Source: Dyella sp. RRB7
GTDB taxonomy: Bacteria; Pseudomonadota; Gammaproteobacteria; Xanthomonadales; Rhodanobacteraceae
Length of the DNA: 64,000 nt
Direction of reading: 5' to 3'
Assembly: GCF_022761115.1 (NCBI RefSeq)
Contig: NZ_JAKWJS010000009.1
Span: forward strand, 1 to 64,000
Under the pieces are notes generated by a model, which saw only the letters and a list, made by a program, of their open reading frames with translations, made no database searches and was not told the origin of the DNA. This document shows positions 1-8,471 of this stretch, piece after piece. A program made the translations under genes and the position numbers. Position 1 is the first letter of the stretch. Each line of letters starts with the position of its first letter.

Positions 1-95
1 CTGTGTAGCGGCGGAGGTTGTCCCGCAGCGAAGTACCTCAAGCGCTCGGGCTTTTCCCAACGTAATGCTGCCAGCTCTTCCGGCCATTTTCTTTG

Positions 96-200
96 GGTTA
101 CTTTTCTTTGACTCCGGGCATCCTGCCCTTCGCCCTTCGGGCCGGCTTCGCCGTTCGCATGCGCTCCTGCGCATGCGTGGGCCAGCAAAAGAAAAGTGAC
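96..200. repeat. Dispersed palindromic repeat, copy 1
   Basis: Outer arms GGTTACTTTTCTTTG (96-110) and CAAAAGAAAAGTGAC (186-200) are near-perfect inverted partners. Between them lie shorter hairpins: GGGCATCCTGCCC, CGCCCTTCGGGCCG and GCATGCGCTCCTGCGCATGC. Almost the same unit recurs at 45372-45475, and a compact hairpin version lies at 45032-45067. No credible gene covers 1-352; short open frames here come from the repeat itself. Repeats with such arms are, to my knowledge, common between genes in Xanthomonad genomes. Their function is unknown. Confidence 0.8.
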
Positions 201-270
201 TCGAGCGTCGGCAGACGATCGAAACGCCCGCCGCGCAGGCGGCACCCTGGCGATCACGCCAACAAAGGCG

Positions 271-306
271 AGAGTCCCTGGGTCCCCGCTTTCGCGGGAA
301 TGACGT
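271..306. repeat. REP-like short hairpin
   Basis: Stem TCCCCGC (283-289), loop TTTC, stem GCGGGAA (294-300), followed by TGACG. This is the usual form of short REP-type elements ending in GGGAATGACG that are scattered between genes in GC-rich proteobacteria. It sits just after the larger palindromic repeat and about 50 nt from the end of the EF-hand gene. Confidence 0.5.
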
Positions 307-352
307 CAAGAGCGAAAGCGCGCTGCGCGCTTATCCAGCACCCAACCACCAC

Positions 353-685
353 TCACCCCTGCGGCGGCTGCACCAACTCCTGCGCATCCAGATACCCATC
401 ATGATTGCGGTCCAGCTTGTGGAACTGCCGCCGCAAATTATCCTGGTACTGCTGGAGCGTGATCGGCTTCCCATGCCCGCCGGGAAGCTCATCGGCTTCC
501 AGTACCCCGTCGCCATTGCGATCCAGGCGATGGAAGCCTTCGCTCATGTGCGCCACGTATTCCGCCTCGCTCACCCGGCCGTCGCCATCGGTATCGAACT
601 CCCGCAGATACTCGGCGGGCGTGCCCTGGGCGTGCGCCCACAGCGGCAACAACAACAGGGCGGCGAGGGCGGCCCTGCGTGCCAT
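353..685 (-). CDS. Small exported EF-hand protein
   Basis: 110 aa. An N-terminal signal peptide (MARR plus a Leu/Ala core, ending WAHA-QG near residue 20) predicts export to the periplasm. Three EF-hand loops with D-x-D/N-x-D-G spacing are visible: DTDGDGRVSEAE near 31-42, DRNGDGVLEADE near 55-66 and DRNHDGYLDAQE near 92-103, so Ca2+ binding is expected. The ATG lies at 683-685 and shares one base with the TGA of the upstream mksB gene (TGATG), which suggests translational coupling. An exported Ca2+ protein behind a cytoplasmic condensin operon is unexpected, and no specific role can be assigned. Confidence 0.85.
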   Translation of the reverse strand: MARRAALAALLLLPLWAHAQGTPAEYLREFDTDGDGRVSEAEYVAHMSEGFHRLDRNGDGVLEADELPGGHGKPITLQQYQDNLRRQFHKLDRNHDGYLDAQELVQPPQG

Positions 686-3477
686 CACGCCGCCTCGGTG
701 CGCCGGCGCAACACCGCCAGCGGTTGCGCCCAGGTGGCGCCGGGACGGCGTTTGCTGGTGACCAGGGTGAGGTCGCTGGGCTGGAACACGTTGATGTTGT
801 GCGTGGCCGGGGTGGTGAGAATGTACTGGGCACGGGTGGACTTGAGGAAGGCGCCCACCTTGTCGATGTTGAAGATGTCCAGGTGGGCGAACGGTTCGTC
901 GATGAACACGAAGCCGCCGGGACGGTCCTCGTCGCGCATCAGCGCCACCAGCAACAGCAGCGACTTCATCACCTGCTGGCCGCCGGAGGCTTCGCCGTCG
1001 TCCATGCCGATCCAGCCCTTCTTGTCGAACTCGAAGCGCACGTTGAGGCCGGCCTGGGCCAGCGCGAGGTCTTCGTTGGACAGCTCGGGCAGTTCCACTT
1101 CCACGCCGATGCCGGCCAGCTCGGCCAGCAGCTTGAGGTTGCGGGCGTAGCGCTTGACCGTGTTGCGCAGCACGTTGAGGTAGGCCGCGCGTGCCTCGGT
1201 GGTGATGCGGACGGCGCGTTCCAGATGCACGCGGCGGCGTTGCAGGTCGTCGCGCAGGCCTTCGTGGTCGTTGGCGAACTTGTCGCGCAGCGGCAGGCAG
1301 CCTTCGTCGGTTTCCCAGTGGCCTTCGTTGAGGCGGCGTTCGATGCGGTCGATCTCGCGGCGCACGGCGGCGGGCGATTCGTAGCGTTCGCGCAGCTCGG
1401 CCATGGCGCGACGGCTGCGATGGGCAGGCCGTACATGGCTGCGCTTGTGGCGGAAGGCCTTGAGGCGATCGATCTGTTCGTTGCGGAACTGGTTGAACTG
1501 GCGCGCGCTGTCGGCCAGCTGTTGCTGGACCAGCTTGTGCTCGCGCGCTTCGTTGTCGCGCTGGCGCGAATTCTGCTGGCGCTTCTCGCGCACGCTTTCG
1601 TAGTGCGCTTCGGCGGCGGCGTAGCTGTCGGCGCAGCGTTGCACGTCGTCCTGCAGGGACGGCTGCTGCGCGTGCGCGGCGGCGAACTCGTCGGCGCGAT
1701 CGGCCAGTTGGCCGCTGGCGTTGGCGCCGCGCAGCAGGCTCTCCGCATCGGCGGCTTGCTGCTGCCATTGCCTGCGCTGGTCGGCGAGCGTGCGCAGCTG
1801 CTGTTCGATCGACTGCAGGCGCGCTTCGCCCTCGCGCAGCTGGCGTTCGCGCGCGGCGCTGCCGAAGTAGACGTCGTCCACGCCCAGGTGGCGGCCGCCG
1901 CGACGCTCGCGGAAGTAGCCCTGCGGGGTGATCCAGTCCTGCTCCTTGCCCAGCTTGGCGCCGTCGGCCACGTCCTCGACGCGGCGAATGCGATCGAGCT
2001 GGCGCAGCAGCCACTCCGGCGCGGCGGCCTTGAAGTCGACCACTTCCAGCAGCGAACCGCGCGTGGGCGTGGTGGCCGGTGCGCGATCGGCGACGACGAA
2101 GTGCTTGTAGCGATGCTGTTCGCCGAGTCGCCACGCCGCTTCGCGGTCGCGCGGGTGATCGAGCAGCACCACGTGGCGATAACCGGCCAGTACCGCTTCC
2201 ACGGCGGCCTGCCAGCGCGGCTCGGTGATCTCCACGATCTCGCTGAGCATGCTGTGGCCGATGCCTTCCTCGTCCAGCGCGCGGCGGAACGCCTGCTCGA
2301 ACTCGGGGGTGTAGCGCTGGCCGCGGCGCCAGGCGCCCAGCTGGGCGGTGAGCGTGGTCAGTTGTCCGCGCAGGCGGTCTTCCTCGCCCTGCAGGCGCGC
2401 CAGCTGGCTGCGCGCCTCGATCAGCTGGCGGCCTTGTTGTTCGTGGTCGGCGCCATCCTGTTCGGCGACCAGCTTGCGCAGGTGTTGTTCCTGGCGCAGC
2501 AGGGTGGCGTTTTCGGTTTCCGCGCGACGGGCCTCGTCCAGCTGCTGCTTGGCCTGCTGGCGCGCGCCATCGGCGGCCTGCTGCTCGGCGCGCAGGTGTT
2601 CCTCGTTGGCGTCCAGCGATTGCAGCTGCTGCTGCAGTTCCACATCGCGCTGCGAGAGGTCGCGGCATTTGCGCTTCAGGCCCAGCAGTTGCGGGCGGGC
2701 GCCGCGAATGGCGGCGTGCAGTTCGGCCAGCTCGGTGCGCGGCAGCGTTTCGGCCACCAGGTCGGCATGTTCGCGCTTGAGCGCATCCCATTCCTGCCAG
2801 GAACGCACGCGGCCCTCGGCCTCCTGCAGGCTCACGCCGATCAGCGAAAGCTGATGCTCCAGCCCGTGCAGTTCGCGATCGGCTTCGGCCTGCTCGTTGC
2901 GCGCGCGCTGGTAATCCTCCAGCACGGTCTTGTCGCCGAACACGTCGAACACCAGGTCCAGCAGCGCCTTGGGCGGCAGCTGGCACAACTTGTCGGTGGC
3001 GCCCTGTTCCAGCGTGAGCACGCGGCGGATGGCCTGCGACAGCCCGGCGCCTTCCAGGCGCACGCGGTATTCGCGCAGGCCCAGCCAGTCGTTGCGTGCC
3101 TCGATCTCGTCCACGCTCACGTCGCCGCCCAGCACGGCGTACTGGCGCTGCCATTCGCCGCCCTTCTTCTGGATGCGCACGGCCAGCGTCACTTCGCTGT
3201 CCATGATCGGGAAGAACGGACGCTCGCCGCGCGGCCCCGGGATGTTGCCCACGCGGGCGCGCAGCCACGCGAATGGCTTGCCGTTGTGGCGCAGGTAACT
3301 CTTGTAGTCGCGGTTGCCGGCGCAGTCGATGGTGAGCAGGGTGCGCAGGGCATCGAGCAGGGTGGTCTTGCCCGAGCCGTTGGGGCCCACCACGGTGACG
3401 ATGTTGGTATCCAGCGGCAGGCTGAAGCGCTGCCAGTAGTCCCAGTGGATGACTTCGAGGCTGCGGAAATCAAACAT
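685..3477 (-). CDS. mksB: MksB-like SMC/condensin ATPase
   Basis: 930 aa SMC-like ATPase. Walker A GPNGSGKTT is at residues 31-39. Long Gln/Glu/Arg-rich coiled-coil stretches fill the middle. Near the C-terminus are the ABC signature (ASGGQQVMKSLLLL) and Walker B (GGFVFIDEPFAHLD). This is the layout of the MukB/MksB/JetC branch, and the length suits MksB rather than the larger MukB. It overlaps mksE by 8 nt, and the order F-E-B matches mks operons. Expected role: ATP-driven DNA loop extrusion in chromosome organisation, or Wadjet-type plasmid restriction if a JetD nuclease exists; none is adjacent. Family call firm; housekeeping versus defence role unresolved. Confidence 0.85.
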   Translation of the reverse strand: MFDFRSLEVIHWDYWQRFSLPLDTNIVTVVGPNGSGKTTLLDALRTLLTIDCAGNRDYKSYLRHNGKPFAWLRARVGNIPGPRGERPFFPIMDSEVTLAVRIQKKGGEWQRQYAVLGGDVSVDEIEARNDWLGLREYRVRLEGAGLSQAIRRVLTLEQGATDKLCQLPPKALLDLVFDVFGDKTVLEDYQRARNEQAEADRELHGLEHQLSLIGVSLQEAEGRVRSWQEWDALKREHADLVAETLPRTELAELHAAIRGARPQLLGLKRKCRDLSQRDVELQQQLQSLDANEEHLRAEQQAADGARQQAKQQLDEARRAETENATLLRQEQHLRKLVAEQDGADHEQQGRQLIEARSQLARLQGEEDRLRGQLTTLTAQLGAWRRGQRYTPEFEQAFRRALDEEGIGHSMLSEIVEITEPRWQAAVEAVLAGYRHVVLLDHPRDREAAWRLGEQHRYKHFVVADRAPATTPTRGSLLEVVDFKAAAPEWLLRQLDRIRRVEDVADGAKLGKEQDWITPQGYFRERRGGRHLGVDDVYFGSAARERQLREGEARLQSIEQQLRTLADQRRQWQQQAADAESLLRGANASGQLADRADEFAAAHAQQPSLQDDVQRCADSYAAAEAHYESVREKRQQNSRQRDNEAREHKLVQQQLADSARQFNQFRNEQIDRLKAFRHKRSHVRPAHRSRRAMAELRERYESPAAVRREIDRIERRLNEGHWETDEGCLPLRDKFANDHEGLRDDLQRRRVHLERAVRITTEARAAYLNVLRNTVKRYARNLKLLAELAGIGVEVELPELSNEDLALAQAGLNVRFEFDKKGWIGMDDGEASGGQQVMKSLLLLVALMRDEDRPGGFVFIDEPFAHLDIFNIDKVGAFLKSTRAQYILTTPATHNINVFQPSDLTLVTSKRRPGATWAQPLAVLRRRTEAA

Positions 3478-4186
3478 CGCTGGTCACTTCACTGTCTTGG
3501 AGATCGTCGGTTTCGTCGTAGAGCGGTTCGTCGTCATCGCCGGCGAGGTCCCGCGGGGTGAGGCCGGAGAGCAGGTCGCCCAGCGCGCCGTCGAGAATGC
3601 GCCGCGCGGTGCGCTCGTAATCGAACACCAGGTCGAGCAGCGGCCCTTCGGCCAGCTCGCCCTTGCGGCGCACGATGAAGCCATGGCGCGCGAGCAGGCC
3701 CAGGTTGAAGTTCACCCGCGTCTTGCCTCCCAGCTTGTCGCCGAAATCGGCGAGCAGGGTGCGTTCGGCCACCACCGGGGACAGCGTGGGATCGCGCGAG
3801 ATCGGCTTGGCCTCGGCGAACATCAGCGTTTGCGAAGCATCCGCTTCGGCCTGCTGGCGTTCGACCTGGCGCTGGCGCTTGGGCAGCACGATCAGTGCCC
3901 ACAGCACCACCAGCAGCGCGATCGCATCGCGGTCCAGCTGCAGGGTGTTGGAGATCCAGCTGTCGCTGCCGCCGAACACATGGCGCTCGTGGCTGCGCGC
4001 CACCGCCACGCCGATATAAGCGGAGTAGGGATGCTCGCGCAGTTCCAGGCCCACGCCGGCCAGGCGGCGGTCCAGTTCCTCGCGGAAGGCTTCGTCGAGC
4101 AGCGCCTTGCGGGCGTGCACGTCGTCGCGCGGCAGCCAGCGTTGCGACAACAGGCGCGCGACCAGCGCGGCGGTTTCGTCATGCAT
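3470..4186 (-). CDS. mksE: MksE-like condensin subunit
   Basis: 238 aa, the usual size for MksE/JetB, the winged-helix (kite) subunit that binds the kleisin in MksBEF complexes. A hydrophobic helix (AIALLVVLWALIVLP, near 88-102) precedes a basic Gln/Arg segment. The C-terminal half carries a region with winged-helix character (GGKTRVNFNLGLLARHGFIVRRKGE is the clearest part) and an acidic tail. The assignment rests mainly on size and position: it overlaps mksF by 8 nt upstream and mksB by 8 nt downstream. Sequence signatures in this family are weak, so confidence is lower than for mksB. Confidence 0.75.
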   Translation of the reverse strand: MHDETAALVARLLSQRWLPRDDVHARKALLDEAFREELDRRLAGVGLELREHPYSAYIGVAVARSHERHVFGGSDSWISNTLQLDRDAIALLVVLWALIVLPKRQRQVERQQAEADASQTLMFAEAKPISRDPTLSPVVAERTLLADFGDKLGGKTRVNFNLGLLARHGFIVRRKGELAEGPLLDLVFDYERTARRILDGALGDLLSGLTPRDLAGDDDEPLYDETDDLQDSEVTSDV

Positions 4187-5477
4187 CGGGTTGGTCCTTG
4201 GGTGGATGCAGGCGGCCCGCGCTTACCAGCGCGATCGCCGCCAGGCCTGGATCGATCAGGCGCGGTTCGATTTCCAGCTGCAGCGGCAGGCGCGCCAGGT
4301 CCGCCGTGGGGCCCTGCAGCGCCGACGATTCGGGATCGCCCAGCAGGCCGAGCAGGGACAGGCGATAGGCGCTCAACGCGTAGTTGTCGCCGCGCAGCGC
4401 ATCGCTGAGTTCCAGCGGCTGGTGCAGGGCGGCCAGTTCGCCATGCCAGTCCAGCAGGGGCGACAGGTCGTCCTCGTCCATCGGCAGGTCGGCGGTGCTC
4501 GGCGTGCTCTCCGCGCTGGGCAGTTCGGTGCTCTCGGCCGCGGCGCGCTCGCGTTCCAGCAGTTCGTATTCGGCCACGTCCAGCGCGATCTGGTCCTGCA
4601 ACAACGGCGGCTGCAACGGCAGCAGGTGGGCCTCGTCGGCATGCTGGGCCAGTGCCTCGGGCGTCAGCGAGCGCAGCCACGCCACCAGGTCGGACGAGGA
4701 CAGCCCCGTGCGGCCCAGGTGCACGCGATGCTGGTCGATCTTGTTGAGCTCGCGCTGGAAGATGCCGGCCTGCCGCAGCAGCGCGCTCTGTGCGCGGCCC
4801 ACGGCCTGGGCCAGCCGATGCGTGGCGGGGTCCAGCTCTTCGCTGTCGGCGATGCGGCTGACCACCTCGGTGCCTTTCTCCACCCAGCTCCACACCGAAT
4901 CGAGCCGCACGGCGGCGCGGCGGATGCGATGTTCGGAGCCCGAGAGCACGGCGCGGTCGAAGTCTTCCTTCAGCTCGGACAGGCGCGACAGCAGGTGCCC
5001 CAGCTCATCCGCCGATAGCCGTCCCACCGCCTGGCCGGCGGCCAGCTGGGCGGTGAGATAGCCCAGGCCATCGTCGTCGTCGTGCTCGAACTCCAGCAGC
5101 GTCGCCACGGATGCCAGCGCCTTGCGTCCGAGCGGGCTGATCCGGTAGCGCAGCGTTTCGCTGTCCCAGGTGAGCAGCTCGTGTTCCTTCAGGCGCTGCA
5201 CCACGGTTTCCAGTTTCACCGGCTCGACGAAGGCGAGCTGGTCGCGGATCTCCGACGGTGTCCACTCCGGTGCATGCGCGCGTGCGCCCAGCGTGCGCAA
5301 CACCAGCAGGCGCAGCAGTACCTGCGCCTCACCGCCATGGAACAGCGCGCTGAAGGCGCGCAGCAGCGAGCGTCCGCGCAGCAGCGGGAACACCGCCGGC
5401 AGATCCTCGGCGGTGACACCCTCGCGCAATACATCCTGCAGACGCTCGTCGGCGTCGGCGCTATCGATCGGCCCCAT
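4179..5477 (-). CDS. mksF: MksF-like kleisin subunit of condensin
   Basis: 432 aa, in the size range of MksF/JetA, the kleisin that bridges the SMC heads. It has an N-terminal winged-helix-like region (residues ~45-125), a helical middle part, and an acidic Ser/Glu/Asp-rich linker around 325-350 before a conserved-looking C-terminal block. I chose the ATG at 5475-5477, 13 nt after the folE stop; an in-frame extension to 5546 would run deep into folE. First of three overlapping mks genes and probably co-transcribed with folE. There is no strong Shine-Dalgarno sequence, so a nearby GTG start is possible. Confidence 0.75.
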   Translation of the reverse strand: MGPIDSADADERLQDVLREGVTAEDLPAVFPLLRGRSLLRAFSALFHGGEAQVLLRLLVLRTLGARAHAPEWTPSEIRDQLAFVEPVKLETVVQRLKEHELLTWDSETLRYRISPLGRKALASVATLLEFEHDDDDGLGYLTAQLAAGQAVGRLSADELGHLLSRLSELKEDFDRAVLSGSEHRIRRAAVRLDSVWSWVEKGTEVVSRIADSEELDPATHRLAQAVGRAQSALLRQAGIFQRELNKIDQHRVHLGRTGLSSSDLVAWLRSLTPEALAQHADEAHLLPLQPPLLQDQIALDVAEYELLERERAAAESTELPSAESTPSTADLPMDEDDLSPLLDWHGELAALHQPLELSDALRGDNYALSAYRLSLLGLLGDPESSALQGPTADLARLPLQLEIEPRLIDPGLAAIALVSAGRLHPPKDQPDA

Positions 5478-5490
5478 CAATTCGGCGTGC

Positions 5491-6090
5491 TCAACGTCCG
5501 CCGTGGATGCCGATGAACTGCAGGAATTCCGAGCGCGTGCGGGCATCGTCGCGGAATGCGCCCAGCATCTGGCTGGTGATCATCGACACGCCGCGCTTGT
5601 GCACGCCGCGGGTGGTCATGCACTCGTGGCTGGCATCGATCACCACCGCCACGCCGGCCGGCTGCAGGTTTTCCTGGATGCACTGGGCGATCTGCGCGGT
5701 GAGCTTTTCCTGCACCTGGAAGCGGCGCGCATAGGCGTCGACCACGCGGGCCAGCTTGCTGATGCCCACCACGCGGTTGGTCGGCAGGTAGCCCACGTGG
5801 GCGCGGCCGATGATCGGCGCCATGTGATGTTCGCAATGGCTTTCGAACTCGATGTCGCGCAACACCACCATTTCGTCGTAGCCGGCCACTTCCTCGAAGG
5901 TGCGGCGCAGGTACTCGCCCGGATCGATCTGATAACCGGAGAACCAGTCGCGATACGCCTTCACCACGCGCTTGGGAGTGTCGAGCAGGCCCTCGCGGCT
6001 GGGATCTTCGCCCGACCAGCGCAGCAGGACGCGCACGGCCTCCTCGGCCTGTTCGCGGGTGACATCGGTCGGTTCGTGGCGGTCGCTCAT
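5491..6090 (-). CDS. folE: GTP cyclohydrolase I
   Basis: 199 aa, full length. Converts GTP to 7,8-dihydroneopterin triphosphate, the first step of tetrahydrofolate (and pterin) synthesis; cytoplasmic homodecamer. The zinc and catalytic motif [10 protein letters not shown] is at 83-92 (Cys86, His89), with the second zinc cysteine at Cys157 in [10 protein letters not shown]. The start is supported by AGGAA eight bases upstream of the ATG. The mks condensin operon follows after 13 nt, so folE may lead that transcript, although I know of no functional link. Confidence 0.96.
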   Translation of the reverse strand: MSDRHEPTDVTREQAEEAVRVLLRWSGEDPSREGLLDTPKRVVKAYRDWFSGYQIDPGEYLRRTFEEVAGYDEMVVLRDIEFESHCEHHMAPIIGRAHVGYLPTNRVVGISKLARVVDAYARRFQVQEKLTAQIAQCIQENLQPAGVAVVIDASHECMTTRGVHKRGVSMITSQMLGAFRDDARTRSEFLQFIGIHGGR

Positions 6091-6137
6091 GCAGGTTCCT
6101 TCGGCTACAGCACAGACTCGCCAGTGTAACGCGCCCG

Positions 6138-7034
6138 TCAAGTCCCGCAGCCTGCCAGGCCGCCCTGCCGATCGCTGGCCTGGCGTTGGGCCGGGCGGAA
6201 CAGGGTGATCCGGTCGAGCGCTTGCGGGCCCACTGCCTCCAGCCACGGCTCCGCGGCGACCATGGGGGTGCAGGGGCCGAGCGTGGCAAGGCGGATCGGC
6301 CGGCTGGTGGCCTGCTGTTTCAGCTGGTCCAGCACGTTGCGCAGGATCGTGCCGCTGAACGGCGTGTAGAGATAGAACACCGTGCCGCGGGAGAAATCGG
6401 CTTCGCGCGCGTCCTGCGCAATGAACGTCACGCGGTCGAGCTTCAGTGCCCGCGCGCTGCGACGCGCGCCATCGACATAGACCGGCTCGCGCTCGATGCC
6501 GATGCCTTGCGCGCCGGTGCAGATGGATACCAGCAGCGGCACGTGGCCAAGTCCCGAGCCCAGGTCGACCAGCACGTCCGCGTCGGTGATGGCGGCGCGC
6601 CCGATCAGGTCGAAGATGTGGCGGGCCGGGGTGGGCTGGTAGAACACCATGTCCGCATCCAGGTCCGCGATTTCGGCGGTGGGTTCGTCGAACGACAATA
6701 CCTCGCTGACCAGGGCGTCGAGGTGGTCGTAGCCTTGCGGGTCCTGCAGTTGATGGCTGGGGTGCATCCACGCATGCAGCGCCTGCGCGCCATCGCCCCG
6801 CCTGATGGCCTCGCGGATGGCCAGGGAAAGTTCGCGCTGGGCATCGGCCAGCCGTGCATGCAGCGCTTCCATGCGAGCGCGCAGTGATGGCTCGACAGGC
6901 CGCTCGCCCGGGGCTTGGATCAGCACGTCCTCCAGGCGATCCATGGCCCGGATACGCTCGCGCAGCTTTGCAGGCTGCAGCAGCGAATCATCCTGTTCCA
7001 GCGCGAGGACCAGGGTGTGCAGGTCGTCCTTCAT
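6138..7034 (-). CDS. Class I SAM-dependent methyltransferase, substrate unknown
   Basis: 298 aa. The N-terminal ~110 residues are helical and charged. A Rossmann-type methyltransferase domain follows, with motif [14 protein letters not shown], an acidic motif II ([15 protein letters not shown]) and a [15 protein letters not shown] block. The V-F-Y-Q-P-T-P segment before motif I resembles DOT1-like and related bacterial methyltransferases. The start at M-K-D-D-L is preceded by AGAGGAAA, whereas a longer frame would add unlikely residues. It is separated from folE by 47 nt. The substrate cannot be read from sequence. Confidence 0.75.
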   Translation of the reverse strand: MKDDLHTLVLALEQDDSLLQPAKLRERIRAMDRLEDVLIQAPGERPVEPSLRARMEALHARLADAQRELSLAIREAIRRGDGAQALHAWMHPSHQLQDPQGYDHLDALVSEVLSFDEPTAEIADLDADMVFYQPTPARHIFDLIGRAAITDADVLVDLGSGLGHVPLLVSICTGAQGIGIEREPVYVDGARRSARALKLDRVTFIAQDAREADFSRGTVFYLYTPFSGTILRNVLDQLKQQATSRPIRLATLGPCTPMVAAEPWLEAVGPQALDRITLFRPAQRQASDRQGGLAGCGT

Positions 7035-7096
7035 GAAGCGTGATTTCCTCTGCGCGCGCGACGTGGCAACCCATGCTGCCACGTCGCGACCCGCGT

Positions 7097-7906
7097 TTAG
7101 CGGGGATCGGGCACGAAGTGGCCCGGGAAGGCCTGCGGGCGCGACGCCAGCCCCTGGTCGGATGCGGGGATCACGCCCTGCGCGATCAAGCGTTCGCGCG
7201 TGTCGTAGTAGAGCGTAACCACTTCGTCCGGGGTGGCGGACGCGCGGGTGAAGCCGGTGTAGCTCACCTGGGAATCCTCGCGCGGGCCGTGGCCGGTGCC
7301 CAGGGGACTGCCGGCCATGGTCGATTCGGCAACCGGCGCCGCCATGATCGGCGCGGCGGGCGCGGGCGGCGGCGGTACAGGCATGGCGGGCGCTGCGCGC
7401 GTGGCTTCCATGGGGGCGCGGACAGGCGCTTGCGCCATCGGCATGATCGGGCGTGGCCGTGGGCGTTCGCGGAACACCGCGATGCCGATCACGCCCACGT
7501 TGTCCGGGCGGCCGGTACGCGAGGCATAGCTTTGCGCCGCATCGGCAAACACGAAGTCGGCCACCTGCGCGAGCGATTTGCGCCAGCCTCGGATAGCCGA
7601 CCAGGCATGCGGCCCAAGCACATAGCCGGTCTGCGACCAGTCGGCGGTGTCGCCGGAAACGGCGTTCACCCCATCCACCGACAACACGCTGAGCATGCGC
7701 TCATCGTCGCGGCTGCGCAGCTGGATCTCATAGCGATGGCCGGGTTGCCCGGCCACGTAGTAGCGGCCCTGGCAGGCATATACGGGCAACGGTTGTTCGG
7801 TGGTGCGGTCGACCACCGTCACATCGACCAGTCGCCCCACGGCCGCGGCGGGACCGCTGGCCGCCATCGCGGCCAGCACGGCAAAGCACAGGGAACGCGT
7901 TTTCAT
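7097..7906 (-). CDS. Secreted protein of unknown function with Pro/Ala-rich linker
   Basis: 269 aa. A signal peptide (MKTRSLCFAVLAAMAASGPAAA) predicts export. Residues ~24-140 form a compact domain beginning VGRLVDVTVVDRTTEQPLPVYACQGRYYV, followed by a long Pro/Ala/Met-rich linker (~155-205) and a C-terminal part with YTGFTRASATPDEVVTLYYDTRERLIAQGV. The ATG at 7906 has GGAGTGCC upstream. I do not recognise a named family. It is divergent from the FlxA-like gene, so the two share a 141-nt intergenic region. Confidence 0.7.
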   Translation of the reverse strand: MKTRSLCFAVLAAMAASGPAAAVGRLVDVTVVDRTTEQPLPVYACQGRYYVAGQPGHRYEIQLRSRDDERMLSVLSVDGVNAVSGDTADWSQTGYVLGPHAWSAIRGWRKSLAQVADFVFADAAQSYASRTGRPDNVGVIGIAVFRERPRPRPIMPMAQAPVRAPMEATRAAPAMPVPPPPAPAAPIMAAPVAESTMAGSPLGTGHGPREDSQVSYTGFTRASATPDEVVTLYYDTRERLIAQGVIPASDQGLASRPQAFPGHFVPDPR

Positions 7907-7992
7907 GCGGGCACTCCGGGCAGGCATCGACGACCGATGCATCCGATGAAACGGCGGCGCGGGCCAGCCGGGGTTAATCCCGGCAGGATCGC

Positions 7993-8019
7993 TCAAGTTC
8001 TGCGCGCGGCGGTCGATCT
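7993..8019 (+). promoter_or_regulatory. Sigma-28 (FliA)-type promoter
   Basis: TCAAGTTC (7993-8000), exactly 11 nt, then GTCGATCT (8012-8019). The flagellar sigma-28 consensus is about TAAAGTTT-N11-GCCGATAA, and TCAAG is the usual -35 form in many gammaproteobacteria. Match: 6 of 8 in the -35 box (7 of 8 against the TCAAG form) and 5 of 8 in the -10 box, with ideal spacing. It lies 28 nt before the start of a FlxA-like gene, the type of gene expected to use it. Confidence 0.55.
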
Positions 8020-8047
8020 GACGGGCGACTCTGCACAAGGAACGGTC

Positions 8048-8470
8048 ATGAGCATCGGCATCCACATGGACACCTCCACCATCCCCGTCACCATCGCGGG
8101 CGCATCCGCGTCGGGCTCCGCCGCGTCGTCGGGCAACGCGGCAACGTCATCGTCCCCGGTGGACGGGGCCGCCGGCGCAGGTAGTGGCGGCGACAGTAGC
8201 GGCAGCGGCGGCGCCAGCCCTGCCGTGCAGGCCCTGAAGCGCGAGGTCGCGCAGCTGCAAAAGATGTTGGCGCAGGAGCAGCAGCAACTGCACGCCGCCA
8301 CCTCGGGTAAGCAGGGCCGCGATCCGGCCAACCTGGCGCGCATCTCCGCGTTGCAGTCGGCGGTGGCCACCACCGTGGGTGAGCTGGAATCCGCGGTATC
8401 CGCACTGTCCACCGCGATGCTGGCCGAGAGCGGCAGCAGCAGCGGCAGCCTGGTCAGCACCTCGGCCTGA
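8048..8470 (+). CDS. FlxA-like small coiled-coil protein
   Basis: 140 aa. A Ser/Gly/Ala-rich low-complexity N-terminal half (residues ~10-55) leads into a predicted coiled coil (VQALKREVAQLQKMLAQEQ, then a second helix around 95-125) and a Ser/Gly tail. This composition resembles E. coli FlxA, a class 3 flagellar-regulon gene of unknown function. AAGGAAC precedes the ATG. A sigma-28-type promoter lies upstream, which supports the FlxA-like call independently of sequence similarity. It converges on rmuC with a single base between the stop codons and no terminator visible in that gap. Confidence 0.6.
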   Translation: MSIGIHMDTSTIPVTIAGASASGSAASSGNAATSSSPVDGAAGAGSGGDSSGSGGASPAVQALKREVAQLQKMLAQEQQQLHAATSGKQGRDPANLARISALQSAVATTVGELESAVSALSTAMLAESGSSSGSLVSTSA

Positions 8471-8471
8471 G

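Noticed and set aside
93-404. A 103-codon open frame at the left end
   Set aside because: It is built from the palindromic repeat and the REP-like element. Similar frames arise from every copy of the repeat (for example around 45317-45562).
679-3561. A 960-codon open frame on the plus strand opposite mksB
   Set aside because: It is the antisense of a well-supported ATPase gene in GC-rich DNA. It is Ala/Gly/Leu/Gln-biased and has no recognisable domain. The same holds for long antisense frames opposite uvrD, polA, the TonB receptor, GH31 and accC.
353-6090. Calling the mks locus a full Wadjet defence system
   Set aside because: No JetD/Toprim nuclease gene is adjacent on either side, and flanks are folE and an EF-hand gene rather than defence genes.
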